This document shows, piece after piece, positions 28,040 to 35,754 of a stretch of 64,000 nt of DNA (positions are counted from its first letter, which is position 1; each line of letters begins with the position of its first letter). The stretch covers positions 6,510,001-6,574,000 of the forward strand of contig NZ_CP109460.1 in the NCBI RefSeq assembly GCF_036227565.1, written 5' to 3'. A program made the position numbers and the translations under genes. This stretch comes from Streptomyces sp. NBC_01454 (lineage in GTDB: Bacteria > Actinomycetota > Actinomycetes > Streptomycetales > Streptomycetaceae). The notes beneath the pieces were generated by a model, which saw nothing but the letters and a program-made list of their open reading frames with translations, was not told the origin of the DNA and ran no database searches.

Positions 28040-29200
28040 GTGAATGAGTCGACATTTTCTCCCGGAGGTGGTCAACCAGGAGTGGTTGCACGGGGCCAGG
28101 GTCCCTCGGGGCGCGAGGCTGTCGGCTCCGTCGCGGTCCACACCTCCGCAGCCCACCAGAGCATTTCCACGACAGCCCACCAGAGCATGGACGGCCATCA
28201 CGTGAACGCCATGGCCGGCGACCGGGGCAGTGGAGAACCCGCCCGTCTCGCCGACTACGACCTGCCCCAGGGGCACTTCTACGATCCGGACGCGGAGTAC
28301 GAGCCGGACCCCGAATACGCCGCGACGCTCGCGCCGGACGCCGCGCGACAGCGCCGCGAACGCGTCGGCCCGACCGGACGCCCGCTCCCTTACTTCCCCA
28401 TCCCCGGACCGCTGTCGGACCACGGCCCGGCCAAAATCATCGCGATGTGCAACCAGAAGGGCGGGGTCGGCAAGACCACCTCGACCATCAACCTGGGTGC
28501 CGCGCTCGCCGAATACGGCCGACGGGTGCTGCTCGTCGACTTCGACCCGCAGGGTGCCCTGTCGGTCGGACTCGGCGTCAACCCGATGGAGCTCGACCTG
28601 ACGGTCTACAACCTGCTCATGGAGCGGGGGATGTCGGCCGACGAGGTGCTCCTGAAGACCGCGGTCCCCAACATGGACCTGCTGCCCAGCAATATCGATT
28701 TGTCAGCGGCAGAGGTGCAGTTGGTCAGCGAGGTCGCGCGCGAGTCGACCCTGCAGCGCGCGCTGAAGCCGCTGCTGGCCGACTACGACTACATCGTCAT
28801 CGACTGCCAGCCCTCCCTCGGCCTGCTCACGGTGAACGCCCTGACGGCGGCTCACAAGGTCATCGTGCCGCTGGAGTGCGAGTTCTTCGCGCTGCGTGGT
28901 GTCGCGCTGCTCACCGAGACGATCGAGAAGGTGCAGGAGCGGCTCAACCCCGAGCTGGAGCTGGACGGCATCCTGGCGACGATGTACGACTCCCGCACCG
29001 TCCACAGCCGTGAGGTCCTGGCGCGCGTCGTCGAGGCCTTCGACGATCACGTCTACCACACCGTCATCGGCCGTACGGTCCGCTTCCCCGAGACCACCGT
29101 CGCGGGCGAGCCGATCACCACCTACGCCTCCAACTCCGTCGGGGCCGCCGCCTATCGCCAGCTCGCCAGGGAGGTGCTCGCCCGGTGTCACGCCGAGTGA
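28040..29200 (+). CDS. Orphan ParA-family partition ATPase linked to scpAB
   Basis: 386 aa. The first ~130 residues are a low-complexity extension rich in Gly, His and Ser, with a duplicated AHQS segment; an Asp/Glu/Tyr-rich stretch follows. The ParA ATPase core begins at AKIIAMCNQKGGVGKTTSTI, with deviant Walker A KGGVGKTT at about 140-147. It continues with VLLVDFDPQGALSVGLG (Walker A'), YDYIVIDCQPSLGLLTVNAL (Walker B), VPLECEFFALRGVALLTETI and YDSRTVHSREVL. It is not the oriC ParA, since no parB follows. Instead its 3' end overlaps a small basic protein gene by 16 bases, and scpA/scpB come next. GTG 28040 is preceded by AAGGAGGT. A role in chromosome segregation or organisation is inferred. 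Confidence 0.9.
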   Translation: MNESTFSPGGGQPGVVARGQGPSGREAVGSVAVHTSAAHQSISTTAHQSMDGHHVNAMAGDRGSGEPARLADYDLPQGHFYDPDAEYEPDPEYAATLAPDAARQRRERVGPTGRPLPYFPIPGPLSDHGPAKIIAMCNQKGGVGKTTSTINLGAALAEYGRRVLLVDFDPQGALSVGLGVNPMELDLTVYNLLMERGMSADEVLLKTAVPNMDLLPSNIDLSAAEVQLVSEVARESTLQRALKPLLADYDYIVIDCQPSLGLLTVNALTAAHKVIVPLECEFFALRGVALLTETIEKVQERLNPELELDGILATMYDSRTVHSREVLARVVEAFDDHVYHTVIGRTVRFPETTVAGEPITTYASNSVGAAAYRQLAREVLARCHAE

Positions 29201-29829
29201 GTCTTCCGGGAGCCGACGAACTGTTCCGTACCACTGGGGGAGTGGGGCTGCAGCCCTCCAGCCCCCGCCGGCCGGCGAACGGCTCGGCGGCGCCCGGCGA
29301 GGCGCCCCGCGTGCCCGCACCGGCCGGCGAACCCGATCCGGCGGCGGACGGGCCGGAGGCGGCCACCGCGGTCCGCCCGCGCCGGCCCGGAACCGGCGCG
29401 GACACCCCCGCGGCCACGGCCGGTGACGGCGGACCTGCCACCCCGCCGCGGGTGCCCGCCGTGGGCGCGCCGGCCGAGCACAGCGGCCGCGAGACGGACG
29501 GCGACGCGGCCAGGAACCACCGGGGTCAGGCCGGGACGGACGCGGCGGCGGCCGCGCAGCAGGCCGGCGGCCAGGGCCGCCGGCGCGGTGGCGGCCGTGG
29601 CGCCAACCGCCGCCCCAGCGGCCGGGAACGGCACGACGAGAAGATCACCGTCTATGTCTCCGCTGAGGAGCTCATGGACCTCGAACATGCCCGGCTGGTG
29701 CTGCGCGGCGAGCACGGCCTCGCCGTCGACCGCGGCCGGATCGTCCGCGAGGCGGTCGCCGTCGTCCTCGCCGACCTGGAGTCGCGCGGCGACGCCAGCA
29801 TCCTGGTGCGGCGGCTGCGCGGGCGTTAG
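29185..29829 (+). CDS. Hypothetical protein with probable C-terminal ribbon-helix-helix domain
   Basis: 214 aa. Residues 1-150 are Pro/Ala/Gly/Arg-rich and likely disordered, with a basic patch GRRRGGGRGANRRPSGRERH. The last ~60 residues are ordered: KITVYVSAEELMDLEHARLV, then DRGRIVREAVAVVLADLE. This is a short beta strand followed by two helices, the pattern of RHH (CopG/ParG/omega) DNA-binding dimers. GTG 29185 overlaps the ParA-like gene by 16 bases, so expression is coupled. A ParA plus a basic RHH protein is the composition of type Ib plasmid partition systems. The fold call is by eye; a different beta-alpha-alpha domain is possible. Confidence 0.62.
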   Translation: MSRRVSLPGADELFRTTGGVGLQPSSPRRPANGSAAPGEAPRVPAPAGEPDPAADGPEAATAVRPRRPGTGADTPAATAGDGGPATPPRVPAVGAPAEHSGRETDGDAARNHRGQAGTDAAAAAQQAGGQGRRRGGGRGANRRPSGRERHDEKITVYVSAEELMDLEHARLVLRGEHGLAVDRGRIVREAVAVVLADLESRGDASILVRRLRGR

Positions 29830-29922
29830 GGCGGATACGGGATAACCTGCCCACTCGGCGGGGTGTCCCGCCCGTGACCAGCCCGTCGCCCCCGGCGCGG
29901 GACCTCCGCAGCATGGACCGCG

Positions 29923-30969
29923 ATGCCGACGACCCACGACGACGCCCCCCGGCCCCGCGCCCGCAGATCACTCGGGCCCGGGCCGGCCGAGGCAGCGACG
30001 GAGCCGGTGGCACCCGAGACGCCGGCGCGGTCCGAGGACGCCGCCCGCATCCCGGCTCCGGCGGCCGTCGCGGCGGAAGAGATCCCGCAGGCCGGTTCCG
30101 CCGTGGCCGCGCCGGCGGACGGCGGCAGAGGCGGCGAGGGCACCTTCACCCTCCGGCTGGACAACTTCGAGGGCCCCTTCGACCTCCTGTTGCAGCTGAT
30201 CTCCCGACACAAGCTGGATGTCACCGAGGTCGCCCTGTCGAAGGTCACCGACGACTTCATGGCGCACATCCGCGCCATGGGGCCGGACTGGGACCTGGAC
30301 CAGACCACCGAGTTCCTGGTCGTCGCGGCGACCCTGCTGGACCTCAAGGCGGCCCGGCTGCTGCCCGTGGCCGAGGTGGAGGACGAGGCGGACCTGGCGC
30401 TGCTGGAGGCCCGTGACCTGCTCTTCGCCCGGCTGCTGCAGTACCGCGCCTACAAGCGGATCGCGGACATCTTCAGCGGCCGGCTGGCGGACGAGAGCCG
30501 GCGGTATCCCCGTACGGTCGGGCTGGAGCCGCACCTCGCCGAGCTGCTGCCCGAGGTCGTCATCAGCATCGGCGCGGAGGGCTTCGCCCAGCTGGCGGTG
30601 AAGGCGATGCAGCCCAAGGCCAGACCGCAGGTCTATGTCGACCACATCCACGCGCCGCTGGTGAGCGTGCGCGAGCAGGCCGAGGTGGTGATGGCGTGGC
30701 TGCGGGAGGCGGGCGAGGCCAGCTTCGGCAAGCTGGTCGCCGACGCACCGGACACCCTCACCGTCGTGGCGCGCTTCCTGGCCCTGCTGGAGCTCTACCG
30801 GGAGCGGGTGGTGGCCCTGGAGCAGGAGGAGGCCCTGGGCGAGCTGCTGGTCCGCTGGACGGGCACCGAGGGGGCCGCGCCGCGCGTCACGGACGAGTTC
30901 GACCGGGAGCCGGGGCAGCGGGCCGACGCGGAAGAGCCCGCGGAGCAGGCGGAGGAGGAACAGGCATGA
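29923..30969 (+). CDS. scpA: Segregation and condensation protein A
   Basis: Kleisin subunit of the Smc-ScpAB condensin. 348 aa: a variable Ala/Pro-rich N-terminus (1-75), then the ScpA signature FTLRLDNFEGPFDLLLQLIS (about 75-94), KLDVTEVALSKVTDDFMAHI, EFLVVAATLLDLKAARLLP, ARLLQYRAYKRIADIFS. The C-terminal winged helix is FLALLELYRERVVALEQEEA with an acidic tail. The core start is uncertain; ATG 29923 is the best, 93 bases after the RHH gene. Its TGA overlaps the scpB ATG (ATGA). Linkage to a ParA-like gene unites segregation functions. Confidence 0.95.
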   Translation: MPTTHDDAPRPRARRSLGPGPAEAATEPVAPETPARSEDAARIPAPAAVAAEEIPQAGSAVAAPADGGRGGEGTFTLRLDNFEGPFDLLLQLISRHKLDVTEVALSKVTDDFMAHIRAMGPDWDLDQTTEFLVVAATLLDLKAARLLPVAEVEDEADLALLEARDLLFARLLQYRAYKRIADIFSGRLADESRRYPRTVGLEPHLAELLPEVVISIGAEGFAQLAVKAMQPKARPQVYVDHIHAPLVSVREQAEVVMAWLREAGEASFGKLVADAPDTLTVVARFLALLELYRERVVALEQEEALGELLVRWTGTEGAAPRVTDEFDREPGQRADAEEPAEQAEEEQA

Positions 30970-31670
30970 GCGGTGTGACCGGTGGTGAGGCGTACGACGT
31001 CACGGAGGCGGGTGCGCACCCGCGGACCGGGACGGACGGTGAGCCCGGGGCGCCGGCCGGGGCGCCGGGCGTCGACGGGCTGGCGCTGAAGCCCGCGCTG
31101 GAGGCCGTCCTCATGGTCGTCGACGAGCCCGCGACCGAGGAGCACCTGGCCAGGGTGCTCCAGCGGCCCCGCCGTGCGGTGGCGCTGGCGCTGCGCGAGC
31201 TGTCCGACGACTACACCCGCCAGGGGCGCGGTTTCGACCTCCGGCTGGTCGCCGGCGGCTGGCGCTTCTCCTCCCGCGCCGAGTATGCGGACGCGGTGGA
31301 GAGCTTCGTTCTGGACGGGCAGCAGGCCCGTCTCACCCAGGCCGCATTGGAGACTCTGGCCGTGGTCGCGTACCGTCAGCCGGTCAGCCGTTCCCGAGTC
31401 TCGGCCGTACGCGGCGTGAACTGTGACGGTGTGATGCGCACGCTCCTCCAGCGCGGCCTGGTGGAGGAGGCGGGGACGGAACCTGAAACAGGTGCGATCC
31501 TGTACAGGACGACGAATTACTTTCTGGAGCGGATGGGCCTGCGCGGCCTGGACGAGCTCCCTGAGCTCGCACCCTTCCTCCCGGAGGCGGAAGCGGTCGA
31601 GGGCGACTCCCCGGAAGGTATCCCGTCGTTCGACGTAGACGACAGCGGCGACTCTCAGACGGATCATTGA
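30966..31670 (+). CDS. scpB: Segregation and condensation protein B
   Basis: Winged-helix dimer that binds the ScpA kleisin. 234 aa: an acidic low-complexity N-terminus (1-38), then LKPALEAVLMVVDEPATEEH, a first wHTH, GFDLRLVAGGWRFSSRAEYA, a second wHTH (ARLTQAALETLAVVAYRQPV, SRSRVSAVRGVNCDGVMRTL) and LYRTTNYFLERMGLRGLDELP. The ATG at 30966 overlaps the scpA stop; its own TGA overlaps the next ATG at 31670. Confidence 0.95.
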   Translation: MSGVTGGEAYDVTEAGAHPRTGTDGEPGAPAGAPGVDGLALKPALEAVLMVVDEPATEEHLARVLQRPRRAVALALRELSDDYTRQGRGFDLRLVAGGWRFSSRAEYADAVESFVLDGQQARLTQAALETLAVVAYRQPVSRSRVSAVRGVNCDGVMRTLLQRGLVEEAGTEPETGAILYRTTNYFLERMGLRGLDELPELAPFLPEAEAVEGDSPEGIPSFDVDDSGDSQTDH

Positions 31671-32878
31671 TGCGAAGCAGCGGCAGGAACAGCAGGGACA
31701 GCGGGCGGGGCGACCACCGCGGAGCCGAGGGAAGCCCCGCCCGGCCGAAGGCTGGAGGAAAGCGGGACGACAAGCAGCAGCGCGCGGGCCGCCCCCGTCC
31801 CGAGGAGCGCCGCTACGACGTGGGCGGCTCCGGCGGCTCCGGCGGCTCCGGTGGTTCCGGCGGCTCCTCGGGCCGCAAGGACGAGCGCACCGGCGGCGGC
31901 GCCAAGAGCGGCGGTCCCAAGAGCGGCGCTGCCAAGAGCAGCGGCAGCCGGGGCGCGGCGGCCCGTGGCGGCGCCAAGGGCGGCCCCCGTACCGGTGCGG
32001 CGTCCAAGGGTGCCCGCCCGGGCGGCAAGGGCGGCGCCCCGCGCGGCCGGGGCCAGGCGCCCGCACGCCCCCGTGAGTACGACGCCCAGGTGGAGGAGCG
32101 CAACCGCGCCCGCCACAGCAAGCCGCAGGTCAAGACCCCCAAGACCTTCGGCGAGCAGGAGGGCGAGCGGCTGCAGAAGGTGCTGGCCAGGGCCGGTATG
32201 GGCTCACGCCGGGCCTGCGAGGAGCTGATCGACCAGGCGCGGGTCGAGGTCAACGGCCAGATCGTCATGGAGCAGGGCGTCCGGGTCGACCCGGAGAAGG
32301 ACGAGATCAAGGTCGACGGCCTGACGGTCGCCACCCAGTCCTACCTCTTCTTCGCGCTGAACAAGCCGGCCGGTGTCGTCTCCACGATGGAGGACCCCGA
32401 CGGCCGCCAGTGCCTGGGCGACTACGTCACCAACCGCGAGACGCGGCTGTTCCACGTCGGCCGGCTGGACACCGAGACCGAGGGCATCATCCTGCTCACC
32501 AACCACGGCGAGCTGGCCCACCGTCTGACGCACCCGCGCTACGGCGTCAAGAAGACCTACCTGGCCGCGATCCAGGGCCCGCTGCCGCGTGACCTGGGCA
32601 AGCAGCTCAAGGAGGGCATCCAGCTGGAGGACGGCTACGCCCGCGCCGACCACTTCCGGGTCGTGGAGAACACCGGCAAGAACTACCTCGTCGAGGTGAG
32701 CCTGCACGAGGGCCGCAAGCACATCGTGCGCCGGATGCTGGCCGAGGCCGGCTTCCCGGTCGACAAGCTGGTGCGCACGGCCTTCGGCCCGATCGCGCTG
32801 GGCGACCAGAAGTCGGGCTGGCTGCGCCGGATGACCAACACCGAGGTCGGCATGCTGATGCGCGAGGTGGAGCTCTAG
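31670..32878 (+). CDS. RluB/RsuA-type rRNA pseudouridine synthase with long disordered N-terminus
   Basis: 402 aa. Residues 1-150 are a Gly/Ser/Lys/Arg-rich tract that includes GGSGGSGGSGGSGGSSG (about 52-68). The conserved enzyme starts at EGERLQKVLARAGMGSRRAC (S4 domain, about 165-225) and continues with FFALNKPAGVVSTMEDPDG. The catalytic Asp is in FHVGRLDTETEGIILLTNHG (about 260-280), followed by RLTHPRYGVKKTYLA and HEGRKHIVRRMLAEAGFPV. Predicted to isomerise a uridine in 23S rRNA. ATG 31670 overlaps the scpB stop. The long basic tail is common in Streptomyces homologues and may help RNA binding. Confidence 0.93.
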   Translation: MRSSGRNSRDSGRGDHRGAEGSPARPKAGGKRDDKQQRAGRPRPEERRYDVGGSGGSGGSGGSGGSSGRKDERTGGGAKSGGPKSGAAKSSGSRGAAARGGAKGGPRTGAASKGARPGGKGGAPRGRGQAPARPREYDAQVEERNRARHSKPQVKTPKTFGEQEGERLQKVLARAGMGSRRACEELIDQARVEVNGQIVMEQGVRVDPEKDEIKVDGLTVATQSYLFFALNKPAGVVSTMEDPDGRQCLGDYVTNRETRLFHVGRLDTETEGIILLTNHGELAHRLTHPRYGVKKTYLAAIQGPLPRDLGKQLKEGIQLEDGYARADHFRVVENTGKNYLVEVSLHEGRKHIVRRMLAEAGFPVDKLVRTAFGPIALGDQKSGWLRRMTNTEVGMLMREVEL

Positions 32879-32937
32879 GCTCCCGGGCCCGCCGCAGGGC
32901 TGCGCGCAGGCGCCAATTCCCTTGCGGCGCGGCCCCG

Positions 32938-32972
32938 CCACCCCTTAACGTCACCATGACGTTAAGGGGTGG
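32938..32972. promoter_or_regulatory. Perfect 16-bp inverted repeat, candidate operator
   Basis: CCACCCCTTAACGTCA (32938-32953), 3-base spacer CCA, TGACGTTAAGGGGTGG (32957-32972). It ends 8 bases before the ADP-ribosylglycohydrolase start and includes its ribosome binding site (AAGGGG). Its A/T-containing core TTAACGTCA is unlike the GC-only stems of terminators in this window, which favours a protein-binding site or a translational hairpin. Some MerR-type operators share an ACGT core. Confidence 0.7.
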
Positions 32973-32980
32973 TTCTTTTC

Positions 32981-33994
32981 ATGGTGTCCACGGGGGCTTC
33001 CGCTACCGGCTCGCTGATCGGGCTGGCGCTGGGCGATGCGCTCGGCTTTCCGACGGAGTTCAGCGGGGTGCCGGCGATCGTGGCCAGATACGGGCCGTGG
33101 CGGCGGATGGCGCTGCCCGACCCCGCCCTCGTCAGCGACGACACCCAGATGACGCTGGCGCTGGGGCACGGGCTGCGTACGGCCATGGCGCGCGGGCCGC
33201 TGACGCCGGCGGAACTCGTCGGGCCGGTGCGTGCCGCCTACGTCGACTGGTGGCGCTCGCCCGACAACAACCGCGCGCCCGGCGGCACCTGCCTGCGGGC
33301 CTGCGAGCTGCTCAGCGATCCCGGCCGGCCCTGGGCCGCGGCCTCCCGGACCGATTCCAAGGGCTGCGGCGCCAATATGCGGGTCGCGCCGATCGGGCTC
33401 GCGCCGGGGCTGAGCCCGCAGCAGCGCTCCGGCGCCGCGCAGCTGCAGTCCGCGCTGACCCACGGGCACCCGACCGCGCTGGCCGCGAGCGATCTGACCG
33501 CCCGCGCCGTACGCGCCCTCGCCGACGGCACACCGCCCGCCCAACTGCCCGGCCTGCTGCGGGCGTACGCCCAGGACCGGCGCACCGTCTACCAGGAGGA
33601 CTGGCTCGGCGACCTGTGGCGGCGCGCCCACGGCACCTCCCCGCAGACCTTCCTCACGCCCGGCTGGGACGAGTGCCTCGGCGCCCTGGACCGGCTGGAC
33701 GCCGCGCTCGGCGCACCCGACCGGGAGGCCGACCCCTGCCTGGCCACCGGCGCCGGCTGGATCGCCGAGGAGGCGCTGGCCACCGGCCTGCTGTGCTTCC
33801 TGCTCTTCCCCGACGAGCCGCTCACCGCGCTGCGCCGGGCCGCCTGCACCTCCGGCGACTCCGACTCGATCGCCTGCCTCACGGGCGTCTTCGCGGGCGC
33901 CCACCTGGGGGCCGGCGCCTGGCCCGAGGAGTGGTCCTCCCGTATCGAGAACCGCGACGAACTGCTGGCACTGGGGGAGGCCTGGGATGTGTGA
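32981..33994 (+). CDS. ADP-ribosylglycohydrolase (DraG-like)
   Basis: 337 aa. Predicted to remove ADP-ribose from proteins or other targets with Mg2+. N-terminal ATGSLIGLALGDALGFPTEF, metal-binding VSDDTQMTLALGHGL, middle APGGTCLRACELL and GCGANMRVAPIGL. The C-terminal metal motif GDSDSIACLTGVFAGAHLGA carries the paired Asp residues. All key acidic positions are present, so it is probably active. ATG 32981 is used because AAGGGG is 11 bases upstream; GTG 32984 is possible. Its last 8 bases overlap the next gene, so it forms a two-gene unit with the nucleotidyltransferase. The palindrome at 32938 probably controls both. Confidence 0.9.
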   Translation: MVSTGASATGSLIGLALGDALGFPTEFSGVPAIVARYGPWRRMALPDPALVSDDTQMTLALGHGLRTAMARGPLTPAELVGPVRAAYVDWWRSPDNNRAPGGTCLRACELLSDPGRPWAAASRTDSKGCGANMRVAPIGLAPGLSPQQRSGAAQLQSALTHGHPTALAASDLTARAVRALADGTPPAQLPGLLRAYAQDRRTVYQEDWLGDLWRRAHGTSPQTFLTPGWDECLGALDRLDAALGAPDREADPCLATGAGWIAEEALATGLLCFLLFPDEPLTALRRAACTSGDSDSIACLTGVFAGAHLGAGAWPEEWSSRIENRDELLALGEAWDV

Positions 33995-34940
33995 GAACCC
34001 TTCCGGCACGGCACGGGAGGCCGTCCTCCGGGCGGCCGTCCTCCGGGCGGCCGGACTGCGCGCCGTCGACCTGGGCGCCGTGGTGGCGGAACAGCACGAT
34101 CCACCGGTCTTCGCGACGGTCTCCGGCGCGCATCTGTACGGCTTTGCGTCCCGGGACTCCGACGTCGATCTGCGCGGCGCCCACCTGCTGCCCACGGCCG
34201 CCCTCGTCGGCCTGCACGAGCCGGCGCAGACCCGCACCCTGATGTGGGAGCGGGACGGCGTCGAAATGGATCTGGTCTCGCACGACCTGCGGAAATTCGC
34301 CCGCCTCCTGCTGCGCCGCAACGGCTACGTCCTGGAGCAGCTGCTCTCCCCGCTGGTCGTGCACACCACCCCCGTGCACGCCGAACTGACCGCGCCGGCC
34401 CCGGGCCTGCTCACCTCCCACCACGCCCACCACTACCGCGGCTTCGCCACGACCCAGTGGCGGCTCTTCGAGAAGACCGGCGAGCTGAAGCCGCTGCTGT
34501 ACACGCTGCGGGTGCTGCTCACCGGCATCCACCTCATGGCCGGCGGCCGGGTGCAGCCCCATCTGCCCACCCTGACCGGCGAATTGTCCGCACCCGCCTA
34601 CCTGCCGGAGCTGATCGCGGCCAAGGAGCAGGGCCCGGCTGGGCTGAGCGGGCAGGCGGCAGGCTGGGGGCGTCCGGAGGGGCCGAGGGCGGGCGGCCGG
34701 GCCAGGAGGGTCCGACCGGGGGCCGCGGCCCGCCTCAGCCCAGCGCGGAGGCCCGCCGGGCCCGGAAGAGGAAGTCCGCCACCCGGCCCGAGTCCGGCTC
34801 GGCCGGCAGGGGCGAGCCGGACACCGCCGCCTCGGCCTCCTCGGACAGCCGCGCCATCCGCCGCTCCACCGTGGCCCAGGCCACCTCACCGCGCCGGACC
34901 GCCAGCAGCGCCTCCCGGTCCTCGCCGACGTCCAGGGTGA
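33987..34940 (+). CDS. Nucleotidyltransferase (Pol-beta superfamily), C-terminus probably lost
   Basis: MNT/COG3541-like nucleotidyltransferase. The catalytic site is intact: GAHLYGFASRDSDVDLRGAH (about 47-66; G-[SA]-x-D-x-D type), then MWERDGVEMDLVSHDLRKFA. Helical family segments LLRRNGYVLEQLLSPLVVHT, THHAHHYRGFA-like HHAHHYRGFATTQWRLFEKT and LLYTLRVLLTGIHLMAGGRV follow. Homology fades after AYLPELIAAKEQG (about residue 216, base 34640). The remaining ~100 codons are Arg/Pro-rich and run antisense over the neighbouring gene, so the native C-terminal ~50 residues appear deleted. An in-frame 15-bp duplication lies at its start. ATG 33987 overlaps the previous gene by 8 bases. Confidence 0.7.
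   Translation: MCENPSGTAREAVLRAAVLRAAGLRAVDLGAVVAEQHDPPVFATVSGAHLYGFASRDSDVDLRGAHLLPTAALVGLHEPAQTRTLMWERDGVEMDLVSHDLRKFARLLLRRNGYVLEQLLSPLVVHTTPVHAELTAPAPGLLTSHHAHHYRGFATTQWRLFEKTGELKPLLYTLRVLLTGIHLMAGGRVQPHLPTLTGELSAPAYLPELIAAKEQGPAGLSGQAAGWGRPEGPRAGGRARRVRPGAAARLSPARRPAGPGRGSPPPGPSPARPAGASRTPPPRPPRTAAPSAAPPWPRPPHRAGPPAAPPGPRRRPG
34018..34050 (+). repeat. In-frame 15-bp tandem duplication
   Basis: ggccgtcctccgggc occurs twice in succession near the start of the nucleotidyltransferase gene, giving a repeated AVLRA pentapeptide (EAVLRAAVLRAAGLRA). Confidence 0.75.
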
Positions 34941-35322
34941 GCACGCCCGTACGGAGCAGATCGCGCGAGGCGGCCAGCAGTCGCAGCAGATGCATGGCGT
35001 GCTTCCAGCGGGGCGCGCCGTGCTGCCGGACGTCGGCCCGCAGCTGCTTGAGCTGGCCGGTGGCGTAGCCCGCGAAGGTGCGGTGGGCCTGCCGGGACAG
35101 GAACGCCTCGCGCAGCGCGAGCAGCTCCCGCCCGACGGGGTCGACGCGTTCCACCAAGGGGGAGTGCAGACACTCCAGGACGGTCGGGTTCGCGCGCAGC
35201 CCCAGCTGGCAGAAGCGTTCCAGCTCCCAGGAGAACTCCTCCTCGCGCGGACCCTCCACATGGGTGGGCGGCTTCTCGAAGCCCCAGAAGAGCGGGGTGG
35301 GTGCGAGATAGACCCCGCGGGT
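34735..35322 (-). pseudogene. 5'-truncated COG3541-type nucleotidyltransferase
   Basis: The frame encodes the middle and C-terminal part of a second nucleotidyltransferase: RGVYLAPTPLFWGFEKPPTH, FSWELERFCQLGLRANPTVL, ECLHSPLVERVDPVGRELLA, APRWKHAMHLLRLLAASRDL and LTLDVGEDREALLAVRRGEV. In this family a catalytic segment of the type GSRAFGL...SDTDRRG directly precedes RGVYLAP. Here the upstream codons read APARVPISVTSRTRGVYLAP, with no catalytic Gly-Ser or Asp-x-Asp and no credible ribosome binding site. The 5' portion therefore seems to be missing up to about 35320, just before aroH on the other strand. A short non-catalytic product cannot be excluded. It faces the other nucleotidyltransferase tail to tail. 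Confidence 0.65.
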
Positions 35323-35391
35323 GCGGCTGGTTACGCTGATCGGGACGCGCGCGGGTGCGTGCGGCGGCACAGGACGCAGGGGAGCAGTGAC

Positions 35392-35754
35392 GTGGCGGTA
35401 CGAGCGGTCCGCGGGGCCGTCCAGCTGGAGCGGGACGACGCGCAGCACATGCAGGAGCAGGTCAGCGAGCTGCTCACCGCCATCCTGGAGCGCAACGGCC
35501 TGCTGGCGGACGACCTCATCAGCGTGTGGTTCACCGCCACCCCCGATCTGCACAGCGACTTCCCGGCCGCCGCCGCACGCGCCCTGGGCATCATGGACGT
35601 CCCGCTGATCTGCGCCCAGGAGCTGGACATCACCGGCGCCATGGAGCGCGTGGTGCGGGTGCTCGCCCATGTCGAGACCGACCTGTCCAAGGCCGGGATC
35701 GCCCATGTCTACCTCGGCGCGGCCGGGGCGTTGCGGAAGGACATCGCGCAGTGA
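35392..35754 (+). CDS. aroH: Chorismate mutase, AroH type
   Basis: Converts chorismate to prephenate. 120 aa, the length of the Bacillus-type monofunctional trimeric enzyme. VRAVRGAVQLERDDAQHMQE, LLTAILERNGLLADDLISVW, FTATPDLHSDFPAAAARALG and DVPLICAQELDITGAMERVV match the family, with the active-site Arg near residue 5-7 and the Arg in RVVRVLAHVE. GTG 35392 lies 7 bases after AGGGGAG. Its stop overlaps the tyrA start (GTGA), so the two consecutive enzymes of tyrosine/phenylalanine synthesis are translationally coupled. Confidence 0.94.
   Translation: MAVRAVRGAVQLERDDAQHMQEQVSELLTAILERNGLLADDLISVWFTATPDLHSDFPAAAARALGIMDVPLICAQELDITGAMERVVRVLAHVETDLSKAGIAHVYLGAAGALRKDIAQ

Noticed and set aside
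28150..28195. Repeated AHQS-coding segment as a possible parS-like array
   Set aside because: Only two copies, lying within the ParA coding sequence and keeping frame; no palindrome like the parS consensus.
32956..34242. 428-codon plus-strand frame starting at the ATG inside the palindrome
   Set aside because: It overlaps the ADP-ribosylglycohydrolase gene in another frame and gives Arg/Pro-rich sequence with no motifs.
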